Shown here: positions 1 through 11,500 of the stretch, piece after piece
How the letters are laid out: every line of letters starts with the position of its first letter
Position numbering within the stretch: position 1 is the stretch's first letter
NCBI RefSeq assembly: GCF_036324505.1
Contig: NC_086356.1
Coordinates: 17,584,028 to 17,648,027 of the forward strand
Origin: Eleginops maclovinus
Lineage: Eukaryota; Chordata; Actinopteri; Perciformes; Eleginopidae
Length of the DNA: 64,000 bases
Reading direction: 5' to 3'
Notes under the pieces: model-generated
Database searches by the model: none
Told to the model about the DNA's origin: nothing
What the model saw: the letters and a program-made list of their open reading frames with translations, nothing else
Translations under genes and position numbers: made by a program

Positions 1-2116
1 TTTTGAGCTCCATGTCTTCAGGGAACACACATAGATACTGACCTAGAGGGTCAACATGCAATTTAATCTCAGAGGGGCTCTCCAGGCTGCTGGACATTAC
101 GGGAGGCAGGGCCAAAAACACAAGAGTGTTAACCCTTATCTGAACCAAACTACCTGCCAGTTAACCTACTCAAAAAACTTATTTTGATGTAACACTGGTC
201 AAGTTCTTACTGCTGCAGTGACTCACATTAGCAAACACTGCTGGTTCTCTGGTGTCAAATGAAAGGCCAAATCCTACGTTTTTCATAAGGAGATTGTCCC
301 CCAATTGAGTGTTGCGTAAAAAATCAGAGATAAAGGTCTATATATGCGTCAATAGAACAATGCTAGTATAAAAGCATACTGCTATTTATTGTCTATTCTT
401 CCCATTTCAGCTCTGGCAGATGTCTTTGTCATATGTCAGGTGGCTCTACACTATGTATTTAACCAGACAGGCTTTGATTTCTACAAAGCTGTGATAATTT
501 GGGCGATAAATTGTTCTGAAAGGCCATAGACTATATGAAAAGAAATTAAGGGCTTGAGCAGTAATTGTTCAAATCTTTCCACAAAGACTGACTGTAGTCT
601 GATACATCAGTTTGACTTTCTTTTGTGTTAAATTAAAAGAAAAAGTATTTTTTTTATGATTTATTAGTCAAGGGGGCACTTTTTTTGGATTTTTCGTGCC
701 TCCTAAAGTGCTGCTAATACAGTGAGTGCCGAGGGATATTTAAAAAAAACCCATTAGGGATGGATGAAAAGGAAGCTCATTTTTAACATAGCGTTATCAA
801 TTTGCAGTCTCCTCTATTCCTTCTAATTTGAATGTTGAAATGAGGAGGGAGGGAGTCAGATAAGGAAGCAGGCAGGTCATTATTTCAAGGAGAATTTAGT
901 GACATGAATGTTGTCATTTCTGCAAACAGTTGTGCTTTACTGCAGTGCTTTTATCACAGAGTTTGACATCAATATCAGCAGTTAACCCCGACATTCAGAA
1001 GAAAACACAGTGGGGGGTCGGCTCCCTCTCAGTCCTTGAGTGCCCCGCTGCCATATCAGTAACATGATGACGGTGCATTTGTTTGCTCTGCCAAAAGCCA
1101 AAGCCTTTTTTTCCCAAGGTCTTTTGATTAGTCTAATCAGGACATCATTGCCGTAACAGCATTATTAAGGGGATATTGGCCCCAAGGGGTCAAACATAAT
1201 ATCATTTAGTATCACCGTGAACAGATTTCATTGAGGTGAATATGTGAATGCATCAGTAGCATGTTTATTATAGGCAGGTGTTAAACTATGGGATTAAAAT
1301 ATCCTGCAGACAGCACTGAGGAAGTTAAACTGATTGACCAAAAAATGGGCATGGAAATTTGCACAAGGACTTTAAAATGAATGAATGTGTCTCGATAAAT
1401 TATTTTAAATACTAAATGAAAGAAAACAAGGCCAATTTTTTTAGATATCAATGTTTTTACACAATTATCACACATTTTACACGTACAAAATCCAGAAGTA
1501 AATTGAGTCTTTGAAATTTCTTCCATGAAATATAAGATTCTTATGATTTATTTGTGTCTTCTTTAATTATTGTCTATTTCATTATTTCATATTTAACTAA
1601 GTGTCTTTCTTTATACTATTGCCTATCTTGTCCAATTATACCTAGGGAACATTATTTTTTTTTTTTCCTTATAGGTGTATTTTCAAGTGACTTCAGTTCC
1701 CACTACATATGTCTGGAATACCCCTGCAATCCTAGAGATCTTTTTGCTTTTATCTTATGGTCAAACAGCTGTAACGTTTGTGACTGAGTGCATTGGATGC
1801 CATATGTTAAGTATAACGCTCTGTAAGACCTTACAATACAATAGAACATAAGTAGTGTTTTATTTTCTGAATGACAGTGAAGTTGGCACCACTGCATCTG
1901 TGCAAAAGGGTGTTCTGAAGCCTTGAACTTGGAATGTGAAAGTGAGTAAATCTCCAGCCCTCTGTATAAATAATTGATAACATTATTTCAATATACTTTA
2001 TACCATGCATTAATACTGAAATCTGCAGGTATAGTATTCTACCTATCAGTCTGATAGATACAGAATATGGTGTTTATTGCTATGCAGCAGTGTCAAACCA
2101 CACAATGGTTCCTCAT

Positions 2117-2471
2117 TTAAAGAGGCCCTATTGTGCTTTTGGGGTTTTCCCTTCCCTGTAATGTGTTATATAGGTTTGTGTGCATGTCAATGGTCTGCAA
2201 AGGCTGAAATCCACAAGTTATTTTCCAGAGGGAGTTTCTCGCCTGTCACAAAGTGGCGCAAAATCTCTAAGTGGTTGACCAATCACAACAGAGCCGGCCA
2301 GCTATCCAATCGGAGCAGACTGGTCTCTGATTTCAGACAGAGGGTGAAAGAGGTGCTGCAGCACAGGCAGTATGAAAAGAATAAAGAGCTTTTTGAAAAT
2401 TAAAGCATGGAGGCATGTCACTGTAGAGACACTAAATATAAATTTGAACCTGAAAACAGTGGCCCCTTTAT
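2117..2471 (+). mobile_element. TTAA-type MITE, family A copy 1
   Basis: Begins TTAA then AGAGGCCCTATTGTGCTTTT and ends in a GGCCCCTTTA terminus. The interior has the same landmarks as the copies at 5714-6150, 26514-26840 and 47380-48241: GGGGTTTTCCC, a TGGTCTGCAAAGGCT motif, CCAATCGGAGCAGACTGG, and CAGAGGGTGAAAGAGGTGCTGCAGCACAGGCAG split over a short stretch. It has no coding capacity. TTAA at the ends suggests a piggyBac-like non-autonomous element; that class assignment is inference. An apparent 108-residue open frame here lies inside the repeat. Confidence 0.7.
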
Positions 2472-3921
2472 TCAAGGGGCCAGTGTTTCTACTGTATAAT
2501 AATTAGTAAATGAGGACTACATTAAATCATGACTCCCACTAATAACAGTCACTCACACCACATTAATATGTTTGACCTCGATTTGATATAAGGATTTGAA
2601 TCCTGCAGAACGGTTGGGTTATATTTCTGTCAGCTTAAGGAAGTTAAGACGTATAATCACTGACATCATTACAGATAACTGGGACACTCGTCTGATGGAG
2701 TAATGCACTGTGACTGTGAGGGTCTTATGCAACGTCTGATACAAATCCCTTTTTGTTTCTTGTGTGTGTATGACGGCTTCATGCAGCAAACTGTAAGCTC
2801 AGTACAGGTCCTTCTGAAAATGTCTTAGGGTTGCAATATATGCATGGGATGTTCAGACGCAGAAGTAACAATTATACATTTTATGTTTCAGTTGAACCAG
2901 AAAGAACTGCTTTATTTTGTATTCTCAACAAATTAAATAGAAGCACAGGTACTGTATGGCCTATAAGCAAATGCTGCTTAGGGATATATCGTAATGTTCC
3001 TTAAGTAATCCTAATTAAGAAATGCCATTACACTTGCTCGCATGGCGTATTTTTATGTAATACTATATATTCTATAATGTATTTTACAGTTGTATGATTG
3101 TGTATGTGGGATAGAAGCTAAATAAAGTAGTGCCTCAAACACATATCAATCCACAGCTGAAAAATAGATCCTTGCAAATGCACTATTTGCTCCTATTTTA
3201 GTTAAATGTCCTAAACCATACAGTGCCCTGCTGCTTTAGTCAGGATTTATGGCTGCTACATTGTTTATTTTGAAAGTATAGGCTACAAAGGTTCAGGGAG
3301 GACACCCAAAACCTTTATTCTGAAAATCTCGGTTTGTAAAAGAAACACTGCTGAACAGTTGGGATGAATCAAAACGAAGAATGCAGGTCTGAAGATGATC
3401 ATATCTCTGGGAATAATGTCATAAGCAGAAAAACAATACATGGAGGAATTCAGAGAGCTCTGCATTGGAAGGGATGGGCAGGAACATCACTGTAATTCCT
3501 ATATGGTGTTGATAAGTGATGATGACGCAGTAATGATGATTAATATGATCACAACGCAGACAATTATGAGGATGAAAATTATGTGAAGGAAGATTTTGCC
3601 CATTGCTCTGCAGGATTTTATTTTTTTGTTGGCACTGATGTTAAAAGCAAATATGGCTGCTGGTGCCATCTGGTACCTTATGGTATGTCAGGGGATTAGT
3701 CTCTCTGAACATAAATTGTCTCAGGGAATTTCCTTTGTCGTTTTAACATAGCCACCGCCTCCCAACAGCGAGCTCTAGTCTATTTTCCATCTGCATGCAT
3801 TTCCTCTTCAGGGGCATATTTCCAATTTCCTTTCATCCTCAACCTGGCACTTGGTATGTCAGCACATTTTTAATGCATAGAGTATTTCATTGGAGGATAG
3901 AGATACTTCACATGTGCACAC

Positions 3922-3922
<1 letters not shown>

Positions 3923-3970
<48 letters not shown>
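3923..3970. repeat. (CA)n microsatellite
   Basis: About 24 uninterrupted CA dinucleotides within the intron 5' of the first visible fibcd1 exon. Confidence 0.95.
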
Positions 3971-3971
<1 letters not shown>

Positions 3972-4434
3972 CTGAGCTAAATTGCTGCTATTTGCAAAAA
4001 CTCCTTTGTCATCATACTGATTAAAAAAACACCACTCAACTTCACAAAAATCAATGCTTCCTAGAATTTCATTCATCACGGAACGGTAGAAAGAAGAGAA
4101 ATACTCTGTGTATATTTAGGTTTAATTATTGTTCTCTTTCCCAAGCTTTCAATTAATGATGCAGATTCCACGACGATTTGATTCAAAGTCGGTCAAGATT
4201 TAAGGGATTCCTTTTATTAGCTTCCGACAAGTTGCCTTTTTAAGGAGAGGAAAAAGCATTTGCATTACTCATTTGTGAAAGAGCAAGCATTTATGAGTTC
4301 ATTCAGTGTAGTTTTAGATGGACTCGGAGAGGAACAGTGGGAATTTTAATGACTCATAACAGAGGAGGATGAACCACCGAGAGATTAATCTTTTCTGACC
4401 TTTAACCTCATGTCTTGATGTTTTGCTTGTGTAG

Positions 4435-4531
4435 GTGATCCAGCGCAGGGAGGATGGCTCGGTCAACTTCTTCAGAGCATGGGAGTCCTATCGTGAGGGA
4501 TTTGGCAAGATCACCGGTGAACACTGGCTCG
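4435..4531 (+). CDS. fibcd1: fibcd1 exon, fibrinogen-related domain part 1
   Basis: A 97-bp internal exon encoding 32 residues plus one base ([19 protein letters not shown]..., ending in EHWL and the first base of a Gly codon). The acceptor is a T-rich tract ending GTGTAG and the donor is [22 protein letters not shown] and GEHWLG are hallmarks of the fibrinogen-related domain, and the match to FIBCD1 is much closer than to tenascins or angiopoietins. FIBCD1 is a tetrameric type II membrane endocytic receptor that binds chitin and other acetylated compounds through this domain. Counting back from the C terminus places this exon at about residues 284-315 of a protein near 463 residues (human is about 461). 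It starts in phase 0 and ends in phase 1, matching the next exon at 31470. Confidence 0.93.
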
Positions 4532-5713
4532 GTAAGTGACTAAGAGTGTGTGTGAGTGTGTGTTTACTACTCATGCATATGGGTACTGTGGCCTGTAATG
4601 CAAGGTGAAACCCTGGAAATAGAAATGTACACACGTCGGTCCATTAGATGAACTGTTATCTTGATTATGAGAGCTTATAAAACCTTAACCCTTATTAACA
4701 ACACTATGGCGGCCACTTTGAGATAAACACACAAGCAAAGCACTGAAAGAAGAAAGGACGTCAAACACTGCAATTGACGAGTGATTGAGCAAACATAAAT
4801 AGACAGCCATAGAAAAGCAGACAGGGAGAGATAAGATGATCATCATAAAGAATTGAGTAATGAAAACCACCTGTGTGATAAAGACGATTGCATCGAAAAT
4901 AAAAGACGTGTAAAGTGCACTTTATTATGGAAGTCTGTTCGGTTCCACAATATAACAACACAAGCCAAAAGAACCGCACTTCAATTACAATATTTTTGTT
5001 TTCACATGGAAAAAACAAACAACAGTATAATTTATATTTTTTGTTTTACTTCACAGCTCGCCTTCTTATAATTTGTATTTTTCAGAGTGTGCTTGTCCAA
5101 ATCCTTTTATTTCCTGCTGGCAGCGTGACACATTAGTCTATGCCTCCACTCAGATTTGACAGGAAGAGAATGCCAACAAAGAATTCATTCGACTGTGAAT
5201 TTTCAACTTTTCTAAGGCCAAATTATTTGTCTTCACACCCCTTCTCATTATATGTTACAAAATAATTATTATAGGGGTGAATACGCTCAGCTTCCACCAA
5301 GTTTGTGGCTCAAAGCTGCTAACAAATTCATTCCACATGTTGTATTTATTTTTGAATCTGTTCACATTCATACAGACTACGCATCCCTTAAATAGACATC
5401 TGCTTCTTCCATCATGGAGTGGCCTTTGTAGCTTCCTTTTAATTGGTCTGACATTTGTTCAGGTAGCGGGAGAGACAGAGCCTGAAAGCAAATTTCTCAC
5501 ATCAGGTGTTGAGACTGAAAATCAGGAAAGCTCATATGAAGGCGAACACAGGACAAGTGATTCAACCAGAGGGACTGTGTTGAAATATAATCACATAATC
5601 AACATGTTTTATGTCTCCAACTGTAGTGGACAACATTATCTCAACTGTTATCCCTGTATACCTATGCCTTAATGGCTCACGAAGGTTACACATTGATATG
5701 GAAACCTTTGATT

Positions 5714-6150
5714 TTAAAGAGGCCCTATATTGCTTTTGGGGTTTTCCCTTTCCTGTAGTGTGTGATATAGGTTTTTGTGCCTGTAAATGGTCTGCAAAGG
5801 CTTAAATCCCTGTGTTCCCTCTAGAGGGATTTTCTCTCCCACATATTCCCCTACCGCCTGAAACGATTACATTTGCTTCCTTTGTTTACTCCCGGAACAT
5901 AACACTTGCGCTTCTATTGGCTAGCAGTCCAACACATTGTATGTGATAGGCTAAGGGGCAGGACATCTCAGCTAACCAATCAGAGCAGACTGGGCTCTGG
6001 TTTCAGACAGAGGGTGAAAAGAGGTGCTGCAGCACAGGCAGTATCAGAAAAATAAAGAGCTTTTTGAACATTAAAGCATGGAGACATGTCCCAGTAGAGG
6101 CACTAAATACAAATACGAACCTGAACATTTGCTTAATATGGTCCCTTTAA
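5714..6150 (+). mobile_element. TTAA-type MITE, family A copy 2 (most complete)
   Basis: About 437 bp. It is flanked by TTAA at both ends (5714-5717 and 6147-6150), with inner termini AGAGGCCCTATATTG and ATATGGTCCCT that are imperfect inverted repeats. The interior includes GGGGTTTTCCC, an AACCAATCAGAGCAGACTGG segment and the AATAAAGAGCTTTTTGAACA motif shared with the other copies. No coding capacity. It is the best reference copy in this window for delimiting the family. Confidence 0.78.
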
Positions 6151-8348
6151 ATAATGTAGAGAACTAGACCTAAGGCGGCCATGCACTTGAATGCATCATT
6201 TCTGATCCTTTACCCCCCATTCAAGCACTTAAAGTCCTGATCCCAGACGCTTCAGGGCTTCTGATGTACCTTTTACCAGCTGTCGTACATACTGTGACTG
6301 CCCTGTGATTACTTTCAAACTAAAGCAGTGAAAATGTGACGTTGCCAACAGTCTGAAGCTTGCCAGATGCCCAAGTGATGATTCATCACATCAAACAAAG
6401 TTGATTTGAGAACCACTTAGCTTATGAACTTAAACAAGAAAGTATATCACCCAATCAGCAATCAAGGGGATAAATATTGGGATAGTAAGCTGTTTTGTAT
6501 TCTTGCGGGCACGTTACTGATCACCATATCGCTTACACAAAAACACCAGTCCCAAAAGCCCCAAACATTTGCAGAAATGTTGTTTCCTGAGGACATTTGG
6601 ATTGAGCTGCAGTGTTAATGAGCTATCGCCATGCTTCGTCTGTGTGTGTCTTTAAAACCTATCCTCGCTGTTTGCACACGATCCGACTGGTGGAGGAAGT
6701 GGAGCTTGAAGAAATCTATTTCTGTAAAAACAAAATCACAGTGATGGTCAAGGTTATGGACTTGCCAAACCACAGCAGAGATACTCTCCAATGAGCGCTC
6801 TACATCAAAGCACATGTTCACACACATACACATCAGGAGCATGACTGTGGTCATTAACAAGCATCTGCTGGGAGCTCAGTTTTTCTTGCTAAATATGGCC
6901 CGACACCAAAGGGGGACATTTGAGTGCAATGCCTGCTCAGGGCGCATCTCTTGTTTATTAAGTCTGACTGTAATGATGTGCTTTAATTGGCTAAATAACT
7001 AATGTATTGCATCAGGTCTTAAGTGAATCACATTGAAAAAGCCGGCCTCTTCTAAAATGTATTCATCAATTCCTCCTTGATTTCTGTCCAAAAGCATGAA
7101 CAACGATAAATATATAAAAATTAAATGTTCTGTCTGAAAGTATAAATCCATTCTTTCCCATTATCATTGTCTACGATTAACACTTAAAAATGTTTTCAAA
7201 GTTTTCACTCATTTGTGGATTTGCTAATTACTGTAAATTAATTATGACAGGTGTTGAAGTATTGCTTATTAATGTGTATTACACCAATTCAATCAAATGT
7301 TCCTGTTAGGCAATATCAGTCTATATAAATAAAGCAAACACGCAATTGAATTGTAATCACAGTATATGATTTTAAGTCGGCAATGCACTCAGATACCATT
7401 TACCCCTAACCTGCGCCACCTACAGGAAAGGAAAGTAACAGATAATGCAGTTTTAACACTTGTGCCACCTACAGGCAAAGTGTTGCACAGCAGCAGTTAT
7501 TTATTTTTGTATAAACAGATTTGAGAATTAAGAATCTACTTGTATTTTAAAATTGTAATATTAAATAATTTAACATCAAATTAATGAATCATAATGTGAA
7601 CATTAAACTTTGGATATGAGCATTAAAGTTTTTAAAGCAGTTCAGAAACATTTGGTGCTGCAGCTCTCCCTGCATCTGTATAATACTAAGTAGGCCTGCA
7701 TGCTTTTGGGTTAGACTCCACCTTCACCACCCTTTACCCTGTAGACAGATAGAAATACTTGCATAGACTGAATGGCGTTTGCAGAGGTTATGTGAATTAA
7801 TGGATATGTAGGTCTCTTTGCTGACCTGAGGCCATTGCAAAGTGCAGCACATAATAAAGAACGTGGTTAGTGTGCCAGCGAGATCTCCCCATGGTACGCT
7901 GCAGGAACATGGTGGGAATATAGAAAGCTCGGGATTTAGTACACTGAATTCCAATGAGCCAGCAGGCAACTTTGAACCTTTCAGAATACCCTTGCTCATT
8001 CAGCGTGTGCTGTTGTCTCATCACCCCCATCATCGATTATCCTCAGGGCATAAATGAAAAATGGATCCATGCTTGCCTGCAGCCTATAGGAAGAAATTGC
8101 AGTTACCTGCGAAAGCCAAGAATTGCTCACTAATGCCACCCGCAGCCTCTGTACACTTCTCTTTTTCATAAAATGCAATTAGATTTAGTTCAAGATGTTT
8201 GCATTGTTTTGAGCTTCTTTTATTTTGATTGCAGTAAAAGTGATCAGAACATGGTGAGAAAAAGGAAAAACATAAAGCCAAAAACCAATAGTGCATTCTT
8301 TTTGAAACACAACTTTGTTCCCTCCATAAAGTAGTTCCTGAGAGATGT

Positions 8349-8540
8349 GTGCCTGACTCCCAGTTGCAGTTGAAATTATTCAACCCCCATTGCACATTAG
8401 GGTCATTGGCAAAGCATACAATTTCTCAGCTGTTTACAATAAAGAAAGTCAAAAGAATGGTCCAAAAAGTTCAGAGAAGAGCTCATTGGCTTGCACAAAC
8501 AAGTAAAAAGATAGAAAAAGCACTGAATGTTCCTTAAGAT
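8349..8540. repeat. possible dispersed repeat (TTCAACCCCC-type)
   Basis: The stretch beginning TTGAAATTATTCAACCCCC, followed by a segment with TTTACAATAAAGAAAGTC and TCCAAAAAGTTC, resembles an interspersed fish repeat I have seen before. Its class and ends are not determined, and the call is from pattern memory only. A 62-codon open frame crosses it but shows no domain. Confidence 0.3.
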
Positions 8541-8729
8541 ACACTCATCAGCATCAGGGACTGACACCAGAAAAGGTTCTAGCACATATTCTATCACATG
8601 CATGAGGTATGAAATGAGATATGTTGGTAAGCTGAGGTGTTAATTAATTGAAATGCCTAAATATTTAAATAACAGTGTCAATTCAAGTAATTGCAATAAT
8701 ATAATATTAAACCAATGTGTTTCAGGTGC

Positions 8730-8753
8730 GGGGGGGGGGGGGGGGGGGGGGGG
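8730..8753 (+). repeat. poly(G) tract, 24 bp
   Basis: An uninterrupted run of 24 G directly adjoining a short fragment of MITE family A. Length in the assembly may be unreliable because homopolymers of this size are hard to sequence. Confidence 0.9.
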
Positions 8754-8818
8754 CTGAAACACCTCAATTGGACTCCTCTGATTACTTCTATTACATAGTG
8801 ACATAAACAACTTGACAT
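8754..8818 (+). mobile_element. MITE family A internal fragment
   Basis: CTGAAACACCTCAATTGGAC followed by TCCTCTGATTACTTCTATTA and a CATAGTGACAT segment matches the middle of family A (compare about 26670-26720 and, inverted, 48080-48140). Neither terminus is present, so this is a relic. The poly(G) tract sits where the family has a short CCGCCTGAAAC junction. Confidence 0.5.
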
Positions 8819-10419
8819 AAAGCATGAGTCTTTATTTAAAGGGCCGTTTTATTTGAATTTGGCCTTAAATTGAATGCATAATACATCTGCTGTTAATGTT
8901 TGGAAACGGTTAGCATCAAGCAAGCAGACAGCAAAAGAAACATGGGTCCTGTGGGTCCGACATAATTTCTGCATGCTGTGTGTATGAAAACAAAAACTAA
9001 CATTTTGCTGAATAATCTGTTCCCAAGAGTACGTACAAAACGCTTTAAACTGGGTCAAGCAACTCCATTGTTGTCATCAAATCTATTAGACACCTGGTCT
9101 GAGAGGCTGATGTAGTCTTTTCTACCTGTAATGTAGGTCCTGAAACAATTTATTGCTGTCCCAAAGAGACTACCCCAGTTTTCCAGATGTCCTATTACAA
9201 TAACATACTTTAGTCTGTATAGTGTTGAAAGCAGCAAGAGGATAGACACATTTATTATTGTCATATTCACGTCCTCTCTTCTTGCTTCACGCCCATAAAC
9301 TGCTGCTATAATTCATGCTTTTATAAACAAAAGATTAAAACAACAACTCAAAGATGCCACTTAAGCTAGTGTGTAGTGTAGAATAATGCAATATCAATCC
9401 TAAGTTTACAAAAAACATTTGCCCGTAACATTTATTTCTTTCCTTTTATGAAAACTATTGTCTGGGGAGTAACATTCACAAGAAATGTTTCCAAAGTGTT
9501 TCCAAGGCACATTGTCAGAAAGGTTGGTTGTAAGTTTAGCTGTCATTTAAGATCACAGTGTTGGGTTTATGTATAAAAACTGAGGAAACATGTTTGAATA
9601 TAGGGTTAAATGTGAGTTTAAAATCAATATCCATCTGTTTTGTTTCAATTAAACCAAAAGGTTTTAGAATTATAGACTCAAGTGGTAGTTTTTGTTCACC
9701 ATTTCCATATAAAGAATAACAGCAACACTTCCGATTCCCGAGCAGTTCTAAATCCTCAATCATTGAAGCAATAATTATTGAATCAAAACCTCTCATGGAA
9801 TCTAGTCTTTGTGTACCCTCAAGAAATCACCATGTCACCATTATTCTTTTAAATGGGAATTCATTTGTGTCTTCGCTATTCATTCAGTTCATTCATTTTT
9901 ACATCATATGTCATAAGTCATTATAGTTCTATAATTCTCTCAGCAACACTGCACTGAAGCATTTTCTATTTAAATAAAATAAACATCTCTTGATCCAACA
10001 TCATCATTTCCACACTATGTTTTTCACATACTGCACATTTAATGGATATTCTAGTTTAAGGATCAGCAATCCCGTTCAGCAAATAGGAAGCACTCTAGTA
10101 CTGCTAAAACTCAGAAAGGGCCTTTTCAGAGTCAGCTCACGAGTCAACGCCTGATGAGTCTTTGCTTTCTGGATAATAAGAGACAAACTGCTACCTCAGA
10201 ACCAGCGAGGTCTGCTGACGTTCTGTTGCACTTTGAGCCTCATAAACCCTGTGAGGTGAATCCACCCAGGACATTGCGTTATATCGGCCTTTTTCCACTC
10301 TGAATGGTGGACCGCGTACCAGAGCCAGTGTTTCATTTAAATTAGGAGAGACAAAATCTGCTTTTATATCAGTGAAGGTTGGTGTATTAGTGTCACAGTG
10401 TTAAAGAAAATCTGTTGCC

Positions 10420-11500
10420 CTCACCTTCAAGCTCTTTTCATTAACGGTAAGCCGATTTATTCACCGCAGGAGTTATCCCCCTTTATACTGGCCATTGTTT
10501 ACATCGCGCCTCCAGCCTGTGTGAGCGAGGCGCTGCTATGCTTCACTGAACAGCTAACCAGTATGGAGCAAGAACACCCAGACTCCTTTCTCATTATTCT
10601 AGGGGATTTTGAGCAAACCTGAGCCTTGAACCGCACAGACGGTTGTATCCCATCGGGGACACAACCACACTGTCGCACAGTATTAGGAAATGCTCCCTGT
10701 TCTGCCCCACTGTACTGCTTCTGGAACCTTTGTTCAGTTATAGTCTCCCAATGTGCACAGATAATCCAGAGAGCCAGTGGTAAAACATTGTTGGAAGATG
10801 GGAAAATGATCTGATGGAGATTACTGATAATGAAATGTCAGTGCAGATGGATCGAACATGTGTTCCCGCCAAGACTTGTTTTAAAACAGCAATAAAAACA
10901 GATATACGGCCAAAGTCAGGCAGCTTCCTCAGTCCAAGGATGAGTTCCACAACACTGAACAAGAAATTAGAGCAGACATAAAAGCAAGACTCAAAATCCC
11001 TACAAAAAAACAAAGCTTTCACATCTTCCTGGCCTCAACTCACTCACTACAGAACCACAATCCCTAATGATTTCCCATCACCCACCACTCTTGCCATTCA
11101 ACCTGCATGCTGCTCCAGTGATGAGTATGTCTTGCATCTCCTTCAGTGAAGGACCAGGAATGCCCCATGCCCAGATGGCGTCTCACACTTCTGCCTGAAA
11201 GCCTGTGGTGACCAACTGTCTCTTGTCTTCACACACATCTTGAGCCGATCACTCGCTTTCCTCAAAAGGTCCATTACCGTGCTGATGCCTGTAAAGCCTG
11301 CGTGACGGGAGCAATGTCTAAAGGCATGTTTTTTCTGCACATCTGTGGCCACAGAATTCTTTGAAAAATCAGTGTTGGCCCACACAAAAGTGAATCACGG
11401 CCCCCTGCTGGAGCCCCTGCAGTCTGACTACAGGGCAAATGTAGGTTGGCTTAATGAAGCAACCATTATGGCACTGCACACCATCCTGCAACATTTTTAA
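10420..11500 (+). pseudogene. decayed LINE fragment (endonuclease and RT remnants)
   Basis: Translation of 10398-10622 gives an FILAIVYIAPPACVSEALL stretch and then PDSFLIILGDF, which are typical of the apurinic-type endonuclease of fish non-LTR retrotransposons (LGDFN motif, here LGDFEQ). Further on, broken frames recall the reverse transcriptase: a PDGVSH-like segment near 11170, ACGDQLS near 11205, a block near 11370-11430 that reads like LEPLQSDYRAN, and ALHTILQHF near 11470-11500. Stops and frame changes separate these pieces, so the element is dead. Clade (L2 or Rex1-like) is uncertain, and neither end is defined. Confidence 0.65.

Larger units (their letters stand above)
1..4434 (+). 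other. fibcd1: fibcd1 upstream intron sequence (partial)
   Basis: AT-rich DNA before the first recognisable fibcd1 exon. I looked for the preceding exon, which should end in a GGGWT-like peptide just before the VIQRRED exon, and did not find it, so it is probably left of the window. The stretch holds one TTAA-type MITE (about 2117-2471), a short CA microsatellite (about 3923-3970) and otherwise nothing I can identify. The few short open frames here lack splice sites or homology. Confidence 0.6.

Noticed and set aside
1..4434. Search for the preceding fibcd1 exon
   Set aside because: No sequence encoding a YCDM or GGGWT-like segment with a phase-0 donor was found.
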